DNA of 8,717 nucleotides from Patescibacteria group bacterium (lineage in GTDB: Bacteria > Patescibacteriota > Saccharimonadia > Saccharimonadales > Saccharimonadaceae): the NCBI GenBank assembly GCA_030917245.1, contig JAUPVA010000094.1:1-8717 (forward strand), written 5' to 3'. The notes below the pieces were generated by a model that saw nothing but the letters and a program-made list of their open reading frames with translations, was not told the DNA's origin and made no database searches. The position numbers and the translations under genes are program-made. Of this stretch, positions 1 to 4,505 are shown one piece after another (position 1 is the stretch's first letter; every line of letters begins with the position of its first letter).

Positions 1-190
1 ACAGCCAACCAAAAACCCCTGCTCCTGCTAAGGCCAGCAATAGTAGTACCACCAACACTACCGTCGCCTTGCTTTTTTTCTTCGGCGATTCTGGCTGCCG
101 TACTGGTTCAACAGGCCGATCCAATTGCGATTCACCAGACACTTGTCGGCTTTGATACGTTGATGAATCTTCGCGTTCAGTCGGTTCCAT
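1..190 (-). CDS. Membrane-anchored protein of unknown function, N-terminal fragment
   Basis: Partial gene: the start lies in the window and the 3' end runs off the left edge. The 63 visible residues begin MEPTERED and form a hydrophilic, Ser/Gln/Pro-rich tail of about 36 residues. A short basic stretch (KKKSK, residues 37-41) follows, then a strongly hydrophobic Val/Leu/Ala segment (about 43-63) that should be a single membrane helix. A basic stretch followed by a helix with no cleavage site in view suggests an N-in signal anchor with the bulk of the protein outside; that is inference. The ATG at 190 is preceded by AAGGAG with a 6-nt spacer, a good ribosome binding site. The gene follows rplU but is separated from it by a strong terminator, so it should have its own promoter; none is convincing between 191 and 244. 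The family cannot be identified from this fragment. Confidence 0.75.
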   Translation of the reverse strand, partial: MEPTEREDSSTYQSRQVSGESQLDRPVEPVRQPESPKKKSKATVVLVVLLLLALAGAGVFGWL

Positions 191-244
191 ATTGCACTCC
201 TTGCCTATGTAATCGTTATGCTTAACTGTAACTTAGAATGCATG

Positions 245-280
245 AAAAATAAACAACAGGCCACTATGCGTGACCTGTTG
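245..280 (-). terminator. Rho-independent terminator of rplU
   Basis: Read on the minus strand, 19 nt after the rplU stop, CAACAGGUCAC pairs with GUGGCCUGUUG (280-270 with 264-254). This is an 11-bp stem with one G-U pair and a 5-nt loop GCAUA, followed directly by the U-rich run UUUAUUUUU (253-245). The reverse direction has no U run, so it acts on the minus strand only. Confidence 0.92.
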
Positions 281-298
281 AAGAGTGGCTGAAACGGC

Positions 299-607
299 TT
301 ACTTGCCGATTGAAGCAACCTGAATGCGGCTGTACTTCTGGCGGTGTCCGGTTTCTTTGTGAACGCGCTTTTTTGCCTTGTAACGAATGATTCGGAGCTT
401 GTCGCCCTTTACTTCGTCTTCAATAACGTTGGCTTTCACGGCTACACCTTTGACTAATGGGGTTCCGACAGTAGACTTGTCACCGTCGATAACCATCAAT
501 GCGTCGAGTGTGAGCTCTTTGGTTCCATCCGGGAGGCGGTCCACCAGGAGGGTCTCTTTTTCGCTGACAATATATTGCTTGCCACCGACTTTCACGACTG
601 CTTTCAT
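299..607 (-). CDS. rplU: 50S ribosomal protein L21
   Basis: L21 is a 23S rRNA-binding protein of the large ribosomal subunit. The product from the chosen start is 102 aa, the usual length for bacterial L21. It opens with the family signature KVGGKQYIV and ends with the basic block KAKKRVHKETGHRQKYSRIQV, which matches the L21 C-terminal rRNA-binding region. An in-frame GTG lies four codons upstream at 619, but nothing resembling a ribosome binding site precedes it. The ATG at 607 has AAGGA just before it and gives the normal L21 N-terminus, so it is preferred. The gene has its own near-consensus promoter (642-670) and terminator (245-280) and so looks monocistronic. rpmA (L27), which often follows rplU, is not the next gene here. 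Confidence 0.97.
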   Translation of the reverse strand: MKAVVKVGGKQYIVSEKETLLVDRLPDGTKELTLDALMVIDGDKSTVGTPLVKGVAVKANVIEDEVKGDKLRIIRYKAKKRVHKETGHRQKYSRIQVASIGK

Positions 608-641
608 GATTTCCTTCACATTTATTATTTGAACTCAGTCC

Positions 642-670
642 ATTTTAACAGATACAGCCTCTTGATTCAA
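642..670 (-). promoter_or_regulatory. rplU promoter
   Basis: Minus-strand -35 TTGAAT (670-665) and -10 TAAAAT (647-642) are separated by exactly 17 nt. A TG one base before the -10 (TGT-TAAAAT) adds an extended -10 element. The start point is expected near 635, giving a leader of about 28 nt that includes the rplU ribosome binding site. An 11-bp palindrome CTTGAATCAAG (661-671) covers the -35. Confidence 0.75.
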
Positions 671-710
671 GGCTTGCTCTCGTGTGCGGTGCGATTTCTG
701 ATATTTTACG

Positions 711-1529
711 CTACGGCTCGTTATTGAGTACCACGTTGTTGGCGTGCAGCCAACCTTCTACCGAGCCGCCATCGAGGTATTCTCCTTGTGCGGCAACGAC
801 CCTCACCATGCCGCCTTCCGACACATAGGCGTTAATTGCGTCAGGTAGCTGATACTCTCCGTTATGCGCAGGCAACAGATTGGCCGCCCGACCAATAACG
901 TCTTTCGTCAATAGATACTTCGAGATATTAATCAGGTTACTCGGCGCTTTCTCGGGCTGCGGCTGATCAATAATGCTGACATAATTACCTTCGTCATCGA
1001 GGTCGATTACACCATACTTACCCACCGACTCTAGGGGAACTTGTGCCGCCAATAAGCCGCAGGAACCTTCTGGTGTTGCGCTCAGCAATCGCGCGACCTC
1101 ACTTGACCCGTCTGGGTTCCATATAAAGTCATCGCCCATTAGTACCACTGCGGACTCTCCTTCATTGATATAATCGGCTGCTAGCGCAATAGGCACAGCC
1201 GTTCCGTACTTGCCATAGCTGGGCTGAGTAATGAAGTGGAGCTTTACGCCCTCGAGTGGTGCTACCAAAGGTAGCTTATCTTCTTTACCGTTTCGACGCA
1301 GGTAGTCGTTTAGCTTGATGTTGCTGCGGTAAAACTCTTCAAGCTGCGTACTGTCTTCACCAACAACAAAAATCAGTTCGGTAATACCAGCCTTCAGGCA
1401 GTCTTGCACTACGTAATCCACCAGCGGCCGGTTACCAATGGGAAGCATGCATTTTTCAATTGTTTTCGTAATTGGCAGCCGACGAGTTCCCCATCCAGCT
1501 ACCGGAATAATTGCTTTTGTCACATTCAT
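711..1529 (-). CDS. galU: GalU-like UTP-glucose-1-phosphate uridylyltransferase (nucleotidyltransferase family)
   Basis: Expected to make UDP-glucose (or a related NDP-sugar) from a sugar-1-phosphate and a nucleoside triphosphate, in the cytoplasm, for cell-surface glycans. At 272 aa it is slightly short for GalU. The order of motifs matches the family: nucleotide-binding loop AGWGTRRLP (11-19), KCMLP (27-30, equivalent to KEMLP of GalU), metal-binding GDD (132-134), GVIDLDDEGN (173-182), APSNLINISKYLL (195-207, close to the GalU APSNLAIVGRYIL) and GEYQLPDAI (224-232). There are differences from GalU: the usual VEKP reads IDQP (187-190), so the family lysine is Gln189, and GLGHAV reads KYGTAV. 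The nucleotide and sugar specificity is therefore not certain. There is no Shine-Dalgarno; a TACACT -10 lies 7 nt before the ATG, suggesting a leaderless message. Confidence 0.85.
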   Translation of the reverse strand: MNVTKAIIPVAGWGTRRLPITKTIEKCMLPIGNRPLVDYVVQDCLKAGITELIFVVGEDSTQLEEFYRSNIKLNDYLRRNGKEDKLPLVAPLEGVKLHFITQPSYGKYGTAVPIALAADYINEGESAVVLMGDDFIWNPDGSSEVARLLSATPEGSCGLLAAQVPLESVGKYGVIDLDDEGNYVSIIDQPQPEKAPSNLINISKYLLTKDVIGRAANLLPAHNGEYQLPDAINAYVSEGGMVRVVAAQGEYLDGGSVEGWLHANNVVLNNEP

Positions 1530-1536
1530 GCTACTT

Positions 1537-1545
1537 AGTGTAGCA
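1537..1545 (-). promoter_or_regulatory. Putative extended -10 promoter, leaderless galU-like gene
   Basis: The minus strand carries TGC-TACACT (1545-1537), an extended -10 with five of six consensus-compatible bases, exactly 7 nt before the ATG at 1529, so transcription would start at the A of the start codon. No convincing -35 is present. The hexamer lies in a small inverted repeat GCTAC-ACTAA-GTAGC. Confidence 0.4.
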
Positions 1546-1584
1546 AATTACACTCGAGAGGCTTTTCTACCTTCGAAATATTCG

Positions 1585-1968
1585 TTAAGATTGTCGCTGC
1601 TCTAGTTCATCAATCCGGCCATGATCGAGGCCGTAGTAATGCGCTATCTCGTGCCAAAGCGTGCGCTTAATCTGTTCAAATAAACCTGCGTCATTATTGA
1701 CGGTGGCGAGAATTGGGTACTTGAAGAGCGTTATTTTGTCTGGCAGTAGGCCCGATTCGTTGCCCGTTCGCATGGTACGGGGTACTCCTTCGTAGAGTCC
1801 AAGTAGTAGCGTATCGTTGCGTAAATTCAGCTTCTCGCGCTGCACTTCGGTTGGCTCGTCTGCCATGACTATGGCGACGTTATGCAACCCGCGTATGTAC
1901 TCCTGCGGCAATTCATCCATTGCTCGAGAAATGAGTTGGTCGAACTGTTCATCGGTTAGTTCAATCAC
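1585..1968 (-). CDS. Minimal zinc metallopeptidase (Zincin_1 / PF06262-like family)
   Basis: Predicted small cytoplasmic zinc protease of unknown substrate, 127 aa, the normal size for this compact family. The catalytic motif is WHEIAHYYGLDHGRID (105-120), an HExxHxxGxxH zinc site with ligands H106, H110 and probably H116, and E107 as the base. Upstream are the family-typical stretches LLLGLYEGVP (54-63) and LLPDKITLFKYPI (74-86). There is no signal peptide or membrane segment. The start is GTG at 1968, overlapping the TGA of the rhodanese gene by 4 nt (GTGA), so the two are probably co-transcribed and translationally coupled; only a weak G-run (GGGGG) precedes the start. The family call rests on motif order and spacing and is fairly secure; the role in the cell is not known. 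Confidence 0.87.
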   Translation of the reverse strand: MIELTDEQFDQLISRAMDELPQEYIRGLHNVAIVMADEPTEVQREKLNLRNDTLLLGLYEGVPRTMRTGNESGLLPDKITLFKYPILATVNNDAGLFEQIKRTLWHEIAHYYGLDHGRIDELEQRQS

Positions 1969-2237
1969 TCAGAGCCCCCGATGAGCTTTGCAACATGATG
2001 CTCGTTGACTCCATTCACAATGTTAGTGAAGCCTTGGGCGCGTAGAATTTGGCTAACCGTGTTAGAACGCATACCGCTACGGCAATAAACAATTATTTCA
2101 TCGTCGGGCTGCGCACTCTTTAATGCTGCTGGCAATTCTCCACCCATATAGTCGGCTGGCGGCGTGTTTACGGCGCCAGTAACGTGGCTTTGGGCATATT
2201 CGTGTGGTTCGCGTGTGTCAAGAATAAATCGTTTCAT
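1965..2237 (-). CDS. Single-domain rhodanese-like sulfurtransferase
   Basis: A stand-alone rhodanese domain of 90 aa, comparable in length to GlpE/PspE-type proteins. It has the N-terminal DTREPHEYAQSHVTGAVN (7-24, matching the family D-x-R-x-x-x-E-Y-x-x-G-H-I-x-G-A) and the active-site loop YCRSGMRS (51-58), with catalytic Cys52 ready to carry a persulfide. The C-terminal helix GFTNIVNGV follows, and there is no signal peptide. Such proteins move sulfane sulfur from thiosulfate or persulfides to thiols; the acceptor here is unknown. The gene lies between a 56-aa small protein and the metallopeptidase it overlaps. No Shine-Dalgarno precedes the ATG; a TATTAT -10 sits 6 nt upstream, so a leaderless transcript in addition to readthrough from the upstream gene is possible. 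Confidence 0.92.
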   Translation of the reverse strand: MKRFILDTREPHEYAQSHVTGAVNTPPADYMGGELPAALKSAQPDDEIIVYCRSGMRSNTVSQILRAQGFTNIVNGVNEHHVAKLIGGSE

Positions 2238-2243
2238 ACAATT

Positions 2244-2274
2244 ATAATACGCGAACTACTATACTATGTATAGT
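2244..2274 (-). promoter_or_regulatory. Putative rhodanese promoter with overlapping palindrome
   Basis: Minus-strand TATACA (2272-2267) and TATTAT (2249-2244) are 17 nt apart, with the -10 ending 6 nt before the ATG at 2237. A perfect 7-bp inverted repeat ACTATAC-TAT-GTATAGT (2258-2274) covers the -35 and abuts the stop codon of the upstream small gene; it could be an operator. The sequence is AT-rich, so chance is a real alternative. Confidence 0.4.
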
Positions 2275-2445
2275 TTAATCTTCACTCAGTATGGCATCCC
2301 ATTTATCTGCTAGGCGACCATCGAGTTGTTCTGTGAGTTCAAAATGTTCGGGCTCGGATTGTTCGGCCGCAATGTCGTCTCCCAGGCCATCTGCCAGAGG
2401 ATCGATTGGTTGAAACACAATTTGTTGGTGATGAAATAATGACAT
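2275..2445 (-). CDS. Small acidic protein of 56 aa, unknown function
   Basis: An open frame of 56 codons plus TAA starts at ATG 2445 (MSLFHHQQIVFQPIDPL) and ends WDAILSED. The protein is acidic, with a Gln/His-rich start, a Glu/Asp-rich centre (DGLGDDIAAEQSEPE) and a likely C-terminal amphipathic helix; there is no membrane segment, Cys or recognisable domain. Coding status is supported by the near-consensus promoter 20-55 nt upstream pointing at it, by protein-like composition, and by its tight fit between that promoter and the rhodanese gene, whose start is 37 nt downstream of its stop. The ribosome binding site is weak (GGAA about 13 nt upstream). It may be a partner or regulator of the rhodanese/metallopeptidase pair, which is inference from position only. 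I do not recognise the family. Confidence 0.65.
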   Translation of the reverse strand: MSLFHHQQIVFQPIDPLADGLGDDIAAEQSEPEHFELTEQLDGRLADKWDAILSED

Positions 2446-2471
2446 GTTTATGTTGTTCCGTTTATACTTCT

Positions 2472-2500
2472 ATAATAGCATAATCATTATTAAACGTCAA
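2472..2500 (-). promoter_or_regulatory. Near-consensus promoter with Fur/PerR-box-like spacer
   Basis: Minus-strand -35 TTGACG (2500-2495), 17-nt spacer, -10 TATTAT (2477-2472) with an extended element TGC before it. The start point should lie near 2465, about 20 nt before the small ORF. The spacer holds TAATAATGATTATGC (2492-2478), which matches 11 of the 14 defined positions of the Fur-type 7-1-7 box TGATAATnATTATCA. A repressor bound there would block the promoter. Confidence 0.75.
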
Positions 2501-2524
2501 TCCCCTGCGCTCGATGAACTTTAC

Positions 2525-3148
2525 TTAGCGACGAGTGATCACTGGTGATTCTTTTACGAATTCATTCCGCTCGAGGACCCGCAAAATAGCCCGACTAACT
2601 TCTCTTCGCGGCGTGGGAATCTTTACTAGTCCGTTTGTCTTAAGCGAAAACTTTCCCGGCTGTCCATCGGTCAATAGCGCCACCCGAAGCACCGTCCAGT
2701 CCAGCGGACTAGCACGGAGCACACGAGCGTGTTCTATACCATCATCGAATCGCTTCACCCCAACGCGAGCAGCGAGCCAGTTTGAAATATCGATGAATGA
2801 TTTAAAACGATCGCCGGGAACCCACACTCCGACACCCGTTAAGCTCACGAATCGTCGAATACCGGCAACTTGCATGGCCCGCACAATCGTATTGGTCGCA
2901 GTGGTTTGCACGTCACTCTTCGAACCTTTGACGTGACCTATTAGGCTAACTACGGCATCGCAGCGATCAATCAGTCGAGTCACCTCTTCGATATTCGTCG
3001 CATCACATTCTATAGTCTGAAGTTTATTGTTTGACTTGAACGGACTAGGACCGCGTATGCCTGCGCGAACGTGATGCCCGGCAGCTAATGCTTCACGAAC
3101 AAACGCCTGTCCTGAGCGACCATGTGCGGCGATGACGGCTATTTTCAT
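2525..3148 (-). CDS. NAD(P)-binding atypical SDR-family protein (NAD(P)H-binding PF13460-like)
   Basis: A 207-aa Rossmann-fold protein. The N-terminal beta strand and dinucleotide loop MKIAVIAAHGRSGQAFV (1-17) match the family GATGxxG pattern with the first Gly replaced by Ala. Next come a basic second strand (HVRAGIRGP, 26-34), an acidic residue in the adenine-contacting position (CDAT, 48-51), DAVVSLIGH (64-72) and RFVSLTGVGVW (99-109). The Tyr-x-x-x-Lys catalytic pair of classical SDRs is absent, as in the atypical NmrA/YwnB-like group, so it may be a redox sensor or a quinone/flavin reductase-like enzyme; the substrate cannot be told. There is no signal peptide. The gene has no Shine-Dalgarno; TATACT lies 8 nt before the ATG. 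It is flanked by the GC-rich island upstream and the small-ORF promoter just downstream. Confidence 0.85.
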   Translation of the reverse strand: MKIAVIAAHGRSGQAFVREALAAGHHVRAGIRGPSPFKSNNKLQTIECDATNIEEVTRLIDRCDAVVSLIGHVKGSKSDVQTTATNTIVRAMQVAGIRRFVSLTGVGVWVPGDRFKSFIDISNWLAARVGVKRFDDGIEHARVLRASPLDWTVLRVALLTDGQPGKFSLKTNGLVKIPTPRREVSRAILRVLERNEFVKESPVITRR

Positions 3149-3156
3149 ATGTGTGT

Positions 3157-3162
3157 AGTATA
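3157..3162 (-). promoter_or_regulatory. Putative -10 of the NAD(P)-binding gene, leaderless type
   Basis: Minus-strand TATACT (3162-3157) lies 8 nt before the ATG at 3148, with no Shine-Dalgarno in the gap (ACACACAT). The 17-nt-spaced -35 would be the poor TATACC. The -10 itself matches the consensus at five of six positions. Confidence 0.35.
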
Positions 3163-3203
3163 CGTCTGTTAGTGAGAAAGGTATAGTTTTCCGATAATTG
3201 AAA

Positions 3204-3268
3204 GCAAAAAAGTATTTGACATGATGCAGGGGACCGCCTGCGGCCTCATACGGCGCTGGCGATCCCCT
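3204..3268 (-). terminator. GC-rich terminator-like hairpin behind the island gene
   Basis: On the minus strand AGGGGAUCGCC (3268-3258) pairs with GGCGGUCCCCU (3238-3228): 11 bp with one U-G pair. The stem continues inward with GCGCC/GGCCGC and one bulge. A run of six U follows only after about 16 nt (3211-3206), so it is not a textbook intrinsic terminator. It lies 52 nt after the island gene's stop and shares its high GC, suggesting the two arrived together. Confidence 0.55.
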
Positions 3269-3319
3269 CTTGGCGGGCAGAGACAGGGTGGAGAAGCTTG
3301 CTGTGGTGCTGACTGTGCT

Positions 3320-3664
3320 TCAGTCGTCGAACTCGTCGTCGATTTCCTGACGCAGCTCCCACAGCACGTCGATGAACACACCCAGGCCGACGGTGAACGC
3401 CGGGTCCAGCCGAGCCATCGTCTCCATCGCCAGAAGCGACGTCGGCAGGCAGCTGTCGCAGCAGCCGTAGCCGCGGCGCAGGATGCTGACGAGCGGCATG
3501 ACGGTGTTGCCATCGAGCCGCGACGGTGCGGTACGGGGGTCGAGGTCCAGCGCCTCGAACACCAGGTCGATGGCTTCGACCGGTGTCTCAAGGGTGAACA
3601 TGATGACCTCCTCGGTAGCGGCGTTGTCCTGCTTGATGGAGACGTCCAGTGCAGTCACACTCAT
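3320..3664 (-). CDS. Unrecognised GC-rich gene, probably acquired, 114 aa
   Basis: I do not recognise this protein. The start at ATG 3664 is chosen because AAGGAG sits 9 nt upstream; the frame stays open to 3781, but that extension is AT-rich and covers the promoter. The product begins MSVTALDVSIKQDN, is acidic overall (C-terminus EIDDEFDD), has a Cys cluster GYGCCDSC near residues 69-76 that might bind a metal, and a hydrophobic stretch FTVGLGVFIDVLW near the C-terminus. About 99 of 114 codons end in G or C, the pattern of a high-GC genome and unlike every neighbour. The 60 bases at 3361-3420 contain 40 G/C. Its own Shine-Dalgarno and terminator-like hairpin suggest a functional cassette. 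The source could be an actinobacterium or its phage or plasmid; an assembly artefact cannot be excluded. Confidence 0.7.
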   Translation of the reverse strand: MSVTALDVSIKQDNAATEEVIMFTLETPVEAIDLVFEALDLDPRTAPSRLDGNTVMPLVSILRRGYGCCDSCLPTSLLAMETMARLDPAFTVGLGVFIDVLWELRQEIDDEFDD

Positions 3665-3752
3665 CGCCCTCATCTCCTTCCTGTCTTGTAGAAAAAGGGC
3701 GTACCTCATGTCGTGTTCAATTGTGTTTGTTTCAACCCGAGATATTACTTCA

Positions 3753-3781
3753 GTTATACTCCGCATTATGCGTAAGCACAA
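3753..3781 (-). promoter_or_regulatory. Putative promoter of the island gene with spacer palindrome
   Basis: Minus-strand TTGTGC (3781-3776), 17 nt, TATAAC (3758-3753, five of six consensus). The leader to the ATG at 3664 would be about 80 nt. The spacer contains the 11-bp palindrome CGCATTATGCG (3762-3772), a possible operator. The surrounding sequence is AT-rich like the host genome, not like the gene it would drive. Confidence 0.4.
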
Positions 3782-3806
3782 TAGAATTTTCAGCTTATTC
3801 TCAGTT

Positions 3807-4493
3807 TTATATGCTGCGGCAATGATTTACAAAAGCTTCGTACACATGAATACCGGTCGTATCTGACTCTGGATGCCACTGCATGCCAAAATGGCCATAG
3901 CCCTTTACCGCTTCAACAACAGCATCAGGTGCGGTAGCTACAACGCTGAATTCATCTGCCAGACGGTCAATAGCTTGATGGTGCCGAGAAGCAACGACAT
4001 GAGTGCCGTTCATGCCGAGGAAGTCTTCGCTGAACGTAATTTCATGTTCTGTCTTATCGTGTCCAATATTGTCTGGCCAGTGTGTCGGGATGTCCTGAAC
4101 CAAAGTGCCGCCGTAGTGGACATTTAACCGCTGCATTCCATAACATATGCCAAGGATTGGTAAGCCGGCACTATCACAAGCCTCGATGAGCTCTAGTTCC
4201 CATGTAAAACGATGCTTCGGTTCGTTGAAGCGAGTACTCGGTATAGGTGTGGCACCGTAAAAATGCGGTTCTATGTCTTCTCCGCCCGAAATGACGACAC
4301 CCGCGCAAAGGTCGGTAATAGTGTCGATACCCATCGAAGGATGGATGATGATCGGCGTCGCCCCGGCGCGCGCAATCATATCCATATACTCGTGTCGTAA
4401 ATAAACACGATGCACATCTCCGCCAGCAGGAATATTGTTCCCCTCATCGAAGCTAGGAACAATACCGATATAAGTGCGGCTTTGACTACTCAT
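3807..4493 (-). CDS. Peptidase C26 / class I glutamine amidotransferase-like hydrolase (gamma-glutamyl-gamma-aminobutyrate hydrolase family)
   Basis: A 228-aa cytoplasmic hydrolase of the PuuD-like C26 family, which cleaves gamma-glutamyl amide bonds. Visible motifs are GIVPSFDEG (10-18), the family oxyanion strand VVISGGEDIEPHFYG (66-80), the nucleophile elbow GICYGMQ with Cys117 (115-121), SRHHQAID (169-176), and the catalytic His207/Glu209 in QWHPES (205-210). The length is normal and all three triad residues are present. The ATG lies 12 nt after the ileS stop, so the gene is probably co-transcribed with ileS and could share its T-box control. However, TATACT sits 6 nt before the ATG and there is no Shine-Dalgarno, so an internal leaderless start is also possible. 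The true substrate (gamma-Glu-GABA, other gamma-glutamyl amides or a peptidoglycan fragment) is not determined. Confidence 0.9.
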   Translation of the reverse strand: MSSQSRTYIGIVPSFDEGNNIPAGGDVHRVYLRHEYMDMIARAGATPIIIHPSMGIDTITDLCAGVVISGGEDIEPHFYGATPIPSTRFNEPKHRFTWELELIEACDSAGLPILGICYGMQRLNVHYGGTLVQDIPTHWPDNIGHDKTEHEITFSEDFLGMNGTHVVASRHHQAIDRLADEFSVVATAPDAVVEAVKGYGHFGMQWHPESDTTGIHVYEAFVNHCRSI

Positions 4494-4499
4494 ACTACG

Positions 4500-4505
4500 A
4501 GTATA
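4500..4505 (-). promoter_or_regulatory. Putative internal -10 before the C26 hydrolase
   Basis: Minus-strand TATACT (4505-4500) begins immediately after the ileS TAG and ends 6 nt before the ATG at 4493. No -35 or extended element supports it; the call rests on the recurring arrangement at other genes in this window. Confidence 0.25.

Noticed and set aside
608..619. GTG start four codons upstream for L21
   Set aside because: No ribosome site before it, while AAGGA precedes the ATG at 607, which gives the normal L21 N-terminus.
3169..3591. 140-aa minus-strand frame in the island
   Set aside because: Out-of-frame shadow rich in Arg/Ser/Trp/Cys, running through the terminator-like hairpin; no start signal.
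3221..3691. 156-aa plus-strand frame across the GC-rich island
   Set aside because: Opposite strand of the island gene. GC-rich sequence keeps antisense frames open; the minus frame has the Shine-Dalgarno and a clean G/C third-position bias.
3665..3781. 39-residue N-terminal extension of the island protein
   Set aside because: AT-rich, unlike the rest of the gene, and it covers the likely promoter; the Shine-Dalgarno points to 3664.
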